Shown here: one piece after another, positions 22,852 through 31,517 of the stretch
Layout of the letters: every line of letters begins with the position of its first letter
Numbering within the stretch: the first letter of the stretch is position 1
The notes under the pieces: generated by a model
The model's database searches: none
What the model was told of the DNA's origin: nothing
What the model saw: the letters and a program-made list of their open reading frames with translations, nothing else
Translations under genes and position numbers: made by a program
Origin: Endoryza sp044226045
GTDB taxonomy: Bacteria > Bacteroidota > Bacteroidia > Chitinophagales > Chitinophagaceae
Direction: 5' to 3'
Length of the DNA: 64,000 nt
Assembly: GCA_044226045.1 (NCBI GenBank)
Contig: JBGAHR010000017.1
Location: 14,025-78,024 of the forward strand

Positions 22852-24010
22852 ATGTACCGCAGGCTCTCCTTTTGTATTACCCTGACCTGTGTAAGCTTGT
22901 CTATAGTTGCGCAGGACACCATTCAGCAAATCACCCCGGGACGCGTAAACACAAAACAATCTGAGTCGAAACCTTATCTGATCCTGATCTCTGCAGATGG
23001 GTTCAGGTATGATTATGCCGATAAATACGATGCTGTCAACCTGAAACAACTGCGGGCATCCGGTGTTCAGGCCGTCAGTATGAAGCCTTCCTACCCTTCC
23101 GTTACTTTTCCGAATCATTATACAGTAGCTACAGGCCTTTACCCTTCCCATCATGGCCTGGTCTATAACCAGTTTTATGACCGCAACCGGAAACAGAGCT
23201 ACAATATGGCCGACAGAAAGGCGGTGGAAGACGGAACCTGGTATGGCGGCGTTCCACTCTGGGTTCTGGCAGAGAAACAAGGCATGATCACCGCTTCCTA
23301 TCATTTCGTAGGAACAGAAGCTCCGATTAAAAATACCTTACCGACCTACTGGTATCGCTTCAGCAACAACACCGGCATTGATTTCCGCATCCAAAAATTA
23401 GTAGAGTGGCTGGAACTGCCAGCCGATAAAAGACCTCATCTGATCACTTTTTACTTCAGTGAAGTGGATCATGCCGGACATATCTACGGACCAGAGGCAA
23501 AAGAAACAAGAGACGCGGTGCTGTATGTAGACTCTTCCATCGGAAAAATGGTACAAAGAGTTAAAGAAACCGGTCTGCCTGTCAATTTCATTTTCCTGGC
23601 AGATCACGGAATGGCCCCGGTAGATACCACCTCCCGCATCAACATCGGCACGATGATCGACACCTCCCGCTTCTATATGCGTGGTGGCGGAACCAGCCTG
23701 CACCTGTATGCCAAAAACAAAAAAGACATCATGCCCACTTACCTGGCATTGAAAAAACAGGCCAAAGATTTCAGGGTATTCCTGAGAGGACAAACACCTG
23801 CCCATTGGCACTACAGCATCAAAGATGATTACTTCAATCGCATCGGAGATATCTTCATCGTTCCCGTTTATCCAAAAATACTGACGAGGGCTCACCATCA
23901 ACACCTTTGAAAACATCAACGTCTACCCAATGGTCTGCAAACTCCTGGGACTTACCTATACCCACAAGATTGATGGGAAACTGGAAGTACTGAAAGGAAT
24001 ACTAAAGTAA
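22852..24010 (+). pseudogene. Nucleotide pyrophosphatase/phosphodiesterase (ENPP-like), frameshifted and internally deleted near the 3' end
   Basis: From ATG 22852 the frame runs 352 codons to a stop at 23910. It has a signal peptide (LSFCITLTCVSLSIVAQ) and most of the alkaline-phosphatase-superfamily metal site: DGFRYDY (first Asp), the nucleophile Thr in PSYPSVTFPNHYTVATGLYPSHHG, VDHAGHIYGP and ADHGMAPV. After IFIVPVYPKIL the reading frame is lost. From about 23888 another frame resumes family-like text (GLTINTFENINVYPMVCKLL, then the KIDGKLEVLKGILK end at 24010). The segment that normally lies between, with a GTHGY/GHGFD metal-binding His and a FYAWGPAF stretch, is missing. A deletion of several tens of bases with a frameshift explains this. 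Loss of one zinc ligand makes activity doubtful. Confidence 0.8.
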
Positions 24011-24330
24011 TTGGCCAATTAGTCAATTAGTGAATTTGCCAATGATGGATTACTAATGACGGATTACGGATTACGGATGACGAATTACGGATGACGAATT
24101 AAATTGGCCAATGAAAGCGGAGCGAGAGCGAGAGCGGGAGCGGGAGCGAGAGCGGGAGCGAGAGTGAGAGCGGGAGCGAGAGCGGGAGCGGGAGCGAGAG
24201 CGGGAGCGAAAACTTATTCAGCGGCTTAAGTGTTCGCATAATTCGTGTAATTCGCGTAATTCGTGTAATTCGCATAATTCGTGTTATTCGTGTTATTCAC
24301 GTAATTTGTATCATAAACTCACTCCATCAC
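24011..24330. repeat. Intergenic compound tandem-repeat array
   Basis: Four modules follow each other: TCAATTAG/GGCCAAT units (24010-24043), GGATTACGGATGACGAATTAC 7-mers (24047-24100), a long GGGAGC/GAGAGC hexamer array (about 24117-24209) and a nonamer array of TAATTCGTG/TAATTCGCG units (about 24239-24310). The hexamer-to-nonamer junction (TTATTCAGCGGCTTAAGTG-TTCGCATAATTCG) is nearly repeated at 55755-55785. No open reading frame of interest is present. Confidence 0.85.
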
Positions 24331-25503
24331 ATGAGAACGCTGCTGCTATTAGCTCTTCTTTTTTCCTTTTCATTGGGCCAGTCACAATCAACCGGGCAAA
24401 AAATTCACGATAAAGCCATCGTGATCGACACACACAACGATTTCCCGACAACGGCTATCGAAAAAAATTTGTCCCTCGATCAGTCCCTGAAAGGGAAAAC
24501 ACATTCCGATCTGCAACGACTCAAAGAAGGCGGTGTGGATATCCAGATCTTTTCTATCTGGTGTGATGGAAACAAACAACAGCCTTATGCTTTCGCCAAC
24601 CAGGAAATCGATTCGGTCTACGCCTGGGCAAGCCGCAATCCCGATAAAATGATGATCGTTTACAACAGTCGCGACCTGGCCAAAGCTGTCAAACAAAAAA
24701 AACTGGGCGCAATGATGGGTGTAGAAGGCGGCCATATGATCGAAGACGACCTCTCCAAACTGGATGCACTCTATAAAAGAGGCGTTCGCTATATGACGCT
24801 CACCTGGAATAACTCCACTTCCTGGGCAAGCTCGGCCATGGATGAATCCACCAAAAAAGACCTGGCTCAAAAAGGCCTGAATGACATGGGTAAACAAATC
24901 GTACGAAGGATGAATGACCTGGGAATGCTGGTGGACCTGTCTCACGTAGGCGAACAAACGTTCTGGGATGCAATCAATACCTCCCGTAAACCCATACTCG
25001 TTTCACACAGCTGCTCCTATACACTGTGCCCGATATTCAGAAACCTGAAAGACGAACAGATCAAAGCAGTTGGAAAGAACGGAGGTGTTATTCACCTGAA
25101 TTTCTTTTCCGGATTCGTCGATAGCAATTTCATGAAACGCAACAGTGAGTTTACCCTGCGTCATAAAGCAGAAAGAGATTCCCTGCTGAAGACAGTCAGC
25201 GATCCCTACTTTGCAGATACCTACCTCTTCGATAAATACAAAGAGGAAGTCGCTTCCCTTCGTCCGCCGTTAAGTCTGCTGATCGATCACCTTGATTATA
25301 TTGTCAAACTGATCGGGACGGATCATGTTGGATTGGGCTCAGACTTTGATGGCATCAATTCGTCTCCAAGAGAACTCGATGATGTCACCAATTTCCCGCT
25401 CATCACCGAGGAACTGTTGAAAAGAGGTTATAGTAAAAAAGATATCACCAAGATACTGGGTGGTAATTTCATTCGATTGCTCAAAGCAAACGAAAAACCC
25501 TAG
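24331..25503 (+). CDS. Secreted membrane-dipeptidase-like peptidase (family M19)
   Basis: This 390-residue protein has a signal peptide (LLLLALLFSFSLGQSQS). The binuclear zinc ligands of renal-dipeptidase family M19 are in place: His35 and Asp37 in DTHNDF, Glu132 in MMGVEGGHM, His205 in DLSHVGEQT and His226 in LVSHSCSYT. M19 enzymes hydrolyse dipeptides and tolerate a D-residue at the C-terminal position, so the likely role is periplasmic dipeptide cleavage. An amino-acid permease gene begins 22 bp downstream, so cleavage and uptake appear to be coupled. Its upstream region is a repeat array that should also contain the promoter. Confidence 0.93.
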   Translation: MRTLLLLALLFSFSLGQSQSTGQKIHDKAIVIDTHNDFPTTAIEKNLSLDQSLKGKTHSDLQRLKEGGVDIQIFSIWCDGNKQQPYAFANQEIDSVYAWASRNPDKMMIVYNSRDLAKAVKQKKLGAMMGVEGGHMIEDDLSKLDALYKRGVRYMTLTWNNSTSWASSAMDESTKKDLAQKGLNDMGKQIVRRMNDLGMLVDLSHVGEQTFWDAINTSRKPILVSHSCSYTLCPIFRNLKDEQIKAVGKNGGVIHLNFFSGFVDSNFMKRNSEFTLRHKAERDSLLKTVSDPYFADTYLFDKYKEEVASLRPPLSLLIDHLDYIVKLIGTDHVGLGSDFDGINSSPRELDDVTNFPLITEELLKRGYSKKDITKILGGNFIRLLKANEKP

Positions 25504-25525
25504 CAAATAGCTGCAACAAGTATAC

Positions 25526-26929
25526 ATGGCTGCCAAAACGCCCAAAGAGGATCGTTCAACCATAGAACTCAAAAGAGTGTTGGGACTACCCACGGCGATC
25601 CTGCTGGTAGCCGGTATTATGATTGGCTCCGGTGCATTCAAAAAGATTGCTCCGATGGCTCAATCTCTCCCCAGTGAACCCTGGATACTGGTGGCCTGGG
25701 TGATCGGTGGCATTATAACCCTGATGGGTGCCTTTACTTATGCAGGGCTGGCGAGCCTCACTACCGTTTCAGGTGGCGTGTACGAATATCTGCGGCTCTG
25801 CTATGGAAAACCCGTTGCCTTTCTTTTTGGCTGGATGATGTTTACTATTGGCGGCAGTGGCGCTATCGCGGCACTGGCTTTTGTTTTTGCACAATCCGTC
25901 AATACCCTTCTGCCCTTTCCCAATCCGCTGGACAACTGGAAGGATTATTCCATCGCTGATACCATATATCCGTTTGCCAGTTCGGGCATTAAACTTTTTG
26001 CGATTGCGGTAATGGCTGTTCTCACCTGGATAAACTACAGAGGAGTGAAGAACGGCGGAGTGTTGAATAATATCGTAACCGCTGCGAAGATACTGGGCAT
26101 TCTATTCCTGATTGTATTGGGTTTTTTTGGCGCTTCGCATGGACCAACAGTAATCACGGAAACACCTGCTGCAGACTTGTCGGGCTTATCGCTGTTCAGC
26201 GCTTTGTTTGGCGCCCTGTTAAGTGTTCTATGGGCTTATGACGGATGGGCAAATATTACTTATATCACCGGTGAGATCAGGAATCCTCAAAAGAATGTAC
26301 CACTGGCCATCACCGGTGGCGTGCTGATCGCCATGACCCTTTATATTTTACTGAATCAATCCTACATGCGGGTGCTGTCGATCGGGGAACTGGCAGGTAT
26401 AAACGAAAACGAAGTAGCGGCCGCGGAAGTAGCCAAACAATTGCTCGGGCAAACCGGTGAACTGATCATTTCCATCCTGATCATGATCTGTACTTTCGGG
26501 GCCGTGAATGCCTGCATCATGGTATATCCCCGATTGTATTACCGCATGGCGCAGGAAGGATCTTTTTTCCGCAACGCAGGCTTTGTTCATCCGGTTTATC
26601 GTACGCCTTATGTATCGATCATTTACTCTTTTGTATGGAGCAGCATCCTCGTCATGTCAGGAACTTTTGATCTGCTCACCAACCTGGTGATCTTTACAGG
26701 GTTCCTGTTTTTTGGCGCTATTGCCCTGGGTGTTGTGAAAATGAAACGCAAGGGCGTGATTACTACCAAAGTGATCGGGTATCCGTGGATACCCGTATTG
26801 ATTGCCCTGTTTTCGCTTGTCCTTGTGGTTAATACAGCCTGGGTTCAACCGGTCCAGTCTTTGATCGGCCTTTTACTGGTTGCCAGTGGTGTTCCTTTCT
26901 ATTTCTATTTTAAAAGACGATATAAATAG
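25526..26929 (+). CDS. APC-superfamily amino acid permease
   Basis: This 467-residue protein has about twelve hydrophobic segments and no signal peptide. The first segment carries the APC substrate-binding signature VAGIMIGSGAFKKIAP (GSG motif near residue 30). The sixth carries ALFGALLSVLWAYDGWANITYITGEIRNPQKNVP, which is typical of the L-type/basic amino acid transporters of this superfamily. It should import amino acids with or without exchange through the inner membrane. The 22-bp spacing after the dipeptidase gene suggests that it takes up the dipeptidase's products. Confidence 0.93.
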   Translation: MAAKTPKEDRSTIELKRVLGLPTAILLVAGIMIGSGAFKKIAPMAQSLPSEPWILVAWVIGGIITLMGAFTYAGLASLTTVSGGVYEYLRLCYGKPVAFLFGWMMFTIGGSGAIAALAFVFAQSVNTLLPFPNPLDNWKDYSIADTIYPFASSGIKLFAIAVMAVLTWINYRGVKNGGVLNNIVTAAKILGILFLIVLGFFGASHGPTVITETPAADLSGLSLFSALFGALLSVLWAYDGWANITYITGEIRNPQKNVPLAITGGVLIAMTLYILLNQSYMRVLSIGELAGINENEVAAAEVAKQLLGQTGELIISILIMICTFGAVNACIMVYPRLYYRMAQEGSFFRNAGFVHPVYRTPYVSIIYSFVWSSILVMSGTFDLLTNLVIFTGFLFFGAIALGVVKMKRKGVITTKVIGYPWIPVLIALFSLVLVVNTAWVQPVQSLIGLLLVASGVPFYFYFKRRYK

Positions 26930-27112
26930 GCTGCGCTTTCATTTTTCATTATTAAAATGAGGTGGGTCGAGACATTCTCCTGCCGCCCTATTCAACAGCA
27001 AATAGTGTCAGTCCAATTTTACGGATGTTGGAATCCAGTTGGTGATAAACGTTTAGGGGTATACAGAACGAATTCGGCTCTGTACGAATGGTGATAGAAG
27101 TAGCATTTATCC

Positions 27113-27149
27113 AAAAAAAGGGGCTGTCCCGATTAATGGAAACAGCCCC
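27113..27149 (-). terminator. Intrinsic terminator of the small membrane protein gene
   Basis: On the minus strand an 8-bp stem, GGGGCTGT (27149-27142) pairing with ACAGCCCC (27127-27120), is followed by seven T residues (27119-27113). It lies 32 bp after the stop of the leftward gene at 27182. Confidence 0.8.
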
Positions 27150-27181
27150 TATATGCGTATATAAACCCCCTGGAAAAACGC

Positions 27182-27361
27182 TTAGACCTGTGCTTTCTTT
27201 TTTGTTTTGAAGAAATCACCGATGCCGCCGAAATTATCGCTCAGCAAATCTTTTCCTTTCTTCATCATCTTTCTCTTTTGCTCCGGTGTCATTTTGGAGT
27301 AACGGTAGTAGCCATATGCGGCAGCAGCTGCCAGCAGGAGGCCAATTGCTTTTTTCGCCAT
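27182..27361 (-). CDS. Small single-span membrane protein
   Basis: This 59-residue protein starts at ATG 27361 (MAKKAIGLLLAAAAAYGYYR). The longer in-frame reading from 27406 adds 15 unlikely residues. One transmembrane helix at residues 4-20 is followed by a basic stretch (MTPEQKRKMMKKGKDLLSDN) and a short tail ending in KTKKKAQV. It resembles YtxH-like or other short stress-associated membrane proteins of Bacteroidota, without a specific family. It is monocistronic, with a strong terminator directly downstream, which suggests that it is well expressed. Confidence 0.65.
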   Translation of the reverse strand: MAKKAIGLLLAAAAAYGYYRYSKMTPEQKRKMMKKGKDLLSDNFGGIGDFFKTKKKAQV

Positions 27362-27636
27362 AACATTGAATTTTATTGTTATTGTATTAAGAGCTTTATC
27401 TGTCATTTATTATTACAATATCGTGCCGGAATGGTTTTAGACTGGAAAATGTGATTTGTAGAAGACTGGCGACCAAATTTGAGCAGTTTTTTCCTCAGAT
27501 TATTGACATCCTGCAGCTGAGAAGGTTTCCATTAACAAATCATTCAACGTATAAACCTTTATTGGCTGGCTATTTCAATTCGTGAATTAAGTAACTTGTA
27601 CGGTAAATTCTTGCTGCACGACCAAAACTATTGCTC

Positions 27637-29859
27637 ATGAAAAGAGTCTTTCTCTTCCTCCTCCTGCCCTTGCATCTGTTTGCCCAAAAATTCAACGCCA
27701 CTGAAATAGCCCGCTGGAAAGCACAGGCTAAAAAAGTTACCATCATTCGCGATAACTGGGGCATTGCCCATGTGTACGGTAAAACCGATGCCGATGCAGT
27801 ATTTGGCCTGCTATACGCCCAATGCGAAGACGATTTCAGCCGGGTTGAATTGAATTACCTGGAAAAACTGGGAAGGCTTTCCGAGGTAAACGGCGAAAAG
27901 GATTTATATGATGACCTACTGAACAGGATCGTACTCGATTCGGCAGAGGCTATGGCCGATTATGCCAAAACGCCTGCCTGGTTAAAAAAGCTGCTGCAAT
28001 CCTATGCGGATGGAATCAATTACTATTTATATACACATCCCGAGGTAAAACCAGCCATCTTAACCCGGTTCCAACCCTGGTTTCCCTTGCTATGGACCGA
28101 TGGAAGTATCGGTGCCATCAATACCGGCGGTGCGACAGTGGCCGACCTAAGAAAATTCTATAGCAGTGATCGCCGCGATCCGGTTGCCCATGCGGGTTCG
28201 TTAAAACCAATAACGGGAATAAAAACATTTGATGAAAACAATCCGGATGCGCTTCCCTCGGGATCCAACGGATTTGCCTTCTCCGGAAAAATCACCGCGT
28301 CGGGTAACTCCATACTGTATATTAATCCGCACGTAACTTTTTATTTCCGTCCGGAGATTCAAATGCAGAGCGAGGAAGGCCTGAATGTGTATGGCGCCGT
28401 AACCTGGGGTCAGTTTTTTATTTACCAGGGCTTTAATGAATACTGTGGATGGATGCACACATCCAGTGCGGTGGATGTGGCCGACCTCTACGCGGAAACT
28501 ATTGTACATAAAAACAATAAAACCTATTATCAATACGAAGGACAATTAAAACCGGTCAGCCGGAAGACATTCACCCTTCGCTATTTGAAAAATGGAGTGA
28601 TGGAAACAAAGTCCATTCAGGTTTTATATACGCATCACGGGCCGATCATGGGAGAAAAAGACGGCAAATGGCTGGCGGTAAAAGCCGTCAACCGATCATT
28701 AAACGGGTTGATCCAATCCTGGACCAGGACCAAATCAAAAGGGCTGGCGGACTTTAAAAAAACCATGGGACTGCTTTCCAATACTTCCAACAATACCGTA
28801 TTTGCGGATAACAAGGGGAACATCGCTTACTGGCACGGCAATTTCATACCCATCAGGGATCCTCAGTTCAATTGGGAGAAACCGGTAGATGGCTCTGTCA
28901 AGGCAACAGAGTGGAAAGGATTTCATACAGTGGATCAGTCGGTACATGTGTACAATCCTGCTAATGGCTGGATCCAGAACTGCAATTCAACACCCTTTAC
29001 AGTATCTGGAAACAATAGTCCGAAAAAATCAGACTACCCAACCTATATGGCTCCCGATGGAGAGAACTTCCGAGGCATTAATGCCGTGAGGGTGCTGGAA
29101 AAGGGACAGCAATACACGATCGATAAAGTGATAGAAGCGGGATATGATAAATATCTTTCTGCGTTTGCCATTCTGGTTCCGTCATTGGTGAAGGCTTATG
29201 AAAACAACGCGAATGATTCGTCCTACGCTTCGCTAAAGGAACCCATTGCCCTGCTGAAACAATGGGATTTCTATTCTGCTGAAAATTCTGTTGCCACCAC
29301 GTTAGCCATCGAATGGGGTCAAAAAATACTGGGTGTAATGATGCGGTCAGAAGAAGACTACGAAGACCTTGATCAGGTTGAAAGAACACAGAGATTTGCT
29401 CAGAAGGCGACTGCGGCTCAATTGCTCCCGTCATTGCAGGCAACCATCAAAGACCTTACTTCGAAATTCGGTACCTGGAAAGTGGAATGGGGTTCCATCA
29501 ATCGCTATCAGCGACTGTCCGGAAAAGTGAATGAAACCTTTGATGATAAACAGCCAAGTCTGCCGGTGGCCATGGCCGCTTCTACCTGGGGAACGCTTCC
29601 CTCTTTTGTAAGCCGTTATATGCCTGGCACCAAAAAGAGATATGGCTTCAATGGAAACAGTTTTATCTGCGCAGTTGAATTTGGAAAGAAACTGAAAGCA
29701 AAATCTTTGCTTACCGGCGGTGTGAATGGAAATCCGCAATCACCGCATTTCAGTGATCAGGCGGAGATGTACACCAAAGGCATTTTCAAGGAAGTATTGT
29801 TTTATAAGGAAGAGGTGAAGAAGAATGCAGAAAAAACCTATCATCCGGGAGATAAATAA
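27637..29859 (+). CDS. Penicillin-acylase-family amidohydrolase (Ntn hydrolase)
   Basis: This is a 740-residue protein when started at ATG 27637, where a signal peptide begins (KRVFLFLLLPLHLFAQ). A TTG two codons earlier is not needed. Family S45 enzymes are made as a precursor that cleaves itself before a Ser, which becomes the nucleophile. Here it is Gly209-Ser210-Asn211 in LPSGSNGFAFSG, about 190 residues after the signal peptide as expected. The alpha-chain motif IIRDNWGIAHVYGKTDADAVFG and the beta-chain text YINPHVTFYF support the call. Substrates may be N-acyl amino acids, acyl-homoserine lactones or lactams. It heads a three-gene run with an amidase and a D-aminoacylase. Confidence 0.92.
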   Translation: MKRVFLFLLLPLHLFAQKFNATEIARWKAQAKKVTIIRDNWGIAHVYGKTDADAVFGLLYAQCEDDFSRVELNYLEKLGRLSEVNGEKDLYDDLLNRIVLDSAEAMADYAKTPAWLKKLLQSYADGINYYLYTHPEVKPAILTRFQPWFPLLWTDGSIGAINTGGATVADLRKFYSSDRRDPVAHAGSLKPITGIKTFDENNPDALPSGSNGFAFSGKITASGNSILYINPHVTFYFRPEIQMQSEEGLNVYGAVTWGQFFIYQGFNEYCGWMHTSSAVDVADLYAETIVHKNNKTYYQYEGQLKPVSRKTFTLRYLKNGVMETKSIQVLYTHHGPIMGEKDGKWLAVKAVNRSLNGLIQSWTRTKSKGLADFKKTMGLLSNTSNNTVFADNKGNIAYWHGNFIPIRDPQFNWEKPVDGSVKATEWKGFHTVDQSVHVYNPANGWIQNCNSTPFTVSGNNSPKKSDYPTYMAPDGENFRGINAVRVLEKGQQYTIDKVIEAGYDKYLSAFAILVPSLVKAYENNANDSSYASLKEPIALLKQWDFYSAENSVATTLAIEWGQKILGVMMRSEEDYEDLDQVERTQRFAQKATAAQLLPSLQATIKDLTSKFGTWKVEWGSINRYQRLSGKVNETFDDKQPSLPVAMAASTWGTLPSFVSRYMPGTKKRYGFNGNSFICAVEFGKKLKAKSLLTGGVNGNPQSPHFSDQAEMYTKGIFKEVLFYKEEVKKNAEKTYHPGDK

Positions 29860-29874
29860 TCATTTGTTATAACT

Positions 29875-31506
29875 ATGAATCGTCGTCATTTTTTAAGAAA
29901 CAGTTCATTGGCTGGCGTGTCGCTGGCTTCCCTCAGTTTCGCCGCCTGCGAGCAAACCGAAGAGAAAACAACTCCAAACGCTTCGCCGGAAGCAAACAAC
30001 GCTGATGATTTTATTTTGAATGAAGTCACTATCGATGAGCTTCAGCAGAAAATGAAATCGGGCGAGTTGAGTGCTGAAAAGATCACCCAGTTGTACCTGG
30101 ATCGGATTGCCGCCATCGATAAAAGCGGGCCGAAAATCAACGCGGTGATTGAACTCAATCCCGATGCCCTGGCGATCGCGAAGCAAATGGACGCAGAAAG
30201 AAAGTCGGGGAAAGTCCGGGGCGCCCTGCACGGCATTCCTGTGCTGATAAAAGATAACATCGATACCGCCGACAAGATGCAAACCACTGCTGGTGCACTC
30301 GCAATGGCTGGCAATATGGCAAAGCAGGATGCCTTCATTGTAAAAAAACTCCGGGAAGCAGGTGCGGTATTGTTGGGTAAAACCAATTTGAGTGAGTGGG
30401 CTAATTTCCGCTCCACCAATTCCTGTTCGGGCTGGAGCAGCCGGGGTGGTCAGACCAAATGTCCTTATATCATTGATCGCAATCCCTGTGGGTCCAGTTC
30501 AGGATCCGGTGCGGCGATCGCGGCTAATCTTGCCACCATCGCCATTGGAACAGAAACCGACGGCTCCATCACCTGTCCATCATCCATCAATGCGCTGGCA
30601 GGTATAAAACCCACCGTTGGCTTGTGGAGCCGTTCCGGCATTATTCCAATCTCTTCCACGCAGGATACTGCCGGACCCATGGCCAGAACTGTTCGGGATG
30701 CGGCTATTTTGTTAGGTGCACTAACGGGCGAAGACACTGACGATGCAGCCACCGCCAACAGTAAAGGAAAAGCCGAGTCGGATTATACCCAATACCTGAA
30801 AGCAGACGGCCTGCAAGGAAAAGTTATCGGGGTAGATGTTAAAAAGAAAAGTACGAATCAATATATGAACCGGCTATTGGAGGAATCGCTCGAAGCACTT
30901 CGGAAAGCCGGCGCGAGGGTAGTGGAGATTGACTATGTGGAAGAAATAAACAAACTCGGTCGTTTTGAACTGAGCATTCTTCAATATGAATTCAAAGACG
31001 GCGTCAATAAATACCTGGCAAAAGCGCAACATCCCTCGATAAAAACACTCGCTGATGTCATTGCTTTCAATAAAAAGAATGAAGACAAAGCGATGCCTTA
31101 TTTCAAACAGGAACAACTGGAGAACTGCGATAAGAAAGGAGGGCTCGAAACGGAAGAGTATAAAACCGCTTTGAGCAAAGGCAGGGATGCCTCCCGCAAA
31201 ATCATCGACGAAGTGATGAGCAAAAACAAGCTTGATGCCATCGTTGGACTTACCATGGGACCGGCCTGTGCCATCGATGTAGTATATGGCGACCGCTGGG
31301 GAGACGATTTTCTTACGCAACCGGCAGCGATGGCAGGTTATCCGCACATCACGGTACCGGCCGGTTATATTTATGACTTACCGGTAGGTTTGTCTTTCTT
31401 TGGTACTGCCTATACGGAGGGTCCCCTGATCAGCCTGGCTTATTCTTTTGAGCAACTTACCAAAAAAAGAAAGAAACCCGGGTTCAAAAGATCTTTCCTC
31501 GATTAA
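29875..31506 (+). CDS. Secreted amidase-signature-family amidase
   Basis: This 543-residue protein has an N-terminal export signal with MNRRHFLRNSSLAGVSLAS and a following Cys (FAAC), fitting a TAT-like lipoprotein. The Ser-cisSer-Lys triad is Lys126 (GIPVLIKDNID), cis-Ser207 (NPCGSSSGSGAA) and Ser231 (GTETDGSITCPSS). The 24-residue spacing of the serines is as in the family. The canonical GGSSGGS box is written CGSSSGSG here. It should hydrolyse amides R-CO-NH2 or peptide amides in the periplasm. It starts 15 bp after the penicillin-acylase stop and is followed 11 bp later by a D-aminoacylase, so the three enzymes are co-expressed. Confidence 0.92.
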   Translation: MNRRHFLRNSSLAGVSLASLSFAACEQTEEKTTPNASPEANNADDFILNEVTIDELQQKMKSGELSAEKITQLYLDRIAAIDKSGPKINAVIELNPDALAIAKQMDAERKSGKVRGALHGIPVLIKDNIDTADKMQTTAGALAMAGNMAKQDAFIVKKLREAGAVLLGKTNLSEWANFRSTNSCSGWSSRGGQTKCPYIIDRNPCGSSSGSGAAIAANLATIAIGTETDGSITCPSSINALAGIKPTVGLWSRSGIIPISSTQDTAGPMARTVRDAAILLGALTGEDTDDAATANSKGKAESDYTQYLKADGLQGKVIGVDVKKKSTNQYMNRLLEESLEALRKAGARVVEIDYVEEINKLGRFELSILQYEFKDGVNKYLAKAQHPSIKTLADVIAFNKKNEDKAMPYFKQEQLENCDKKGGLETEEYKTALSKGRDASRKIIDEVMSKNKLDAIVGLTMGPACAIDVVYGDRWGDDFLTQPAAMAGYPHITVPAGYIYDLPVGLSFFGTAYTEGPLISLAYSFEQLTKKRKKPGFKRSFLD

Positions 31507-31517
31507 ATCTTGTCGAC

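Noticed and set aside
24117..24310. CRISPR-like array
   Set aside because: The repeat units are 6 and 9 bp and directly adjacent, with no unique spacers and no cas genes in the window.
27431..27600. Possible RNA gene between the small membrane protein and the penicillin acylase
   Set aside because: No stable hairpin, terminator or tRNA-like cloverleaf could be recognised; it looks like plain promoter DNA.
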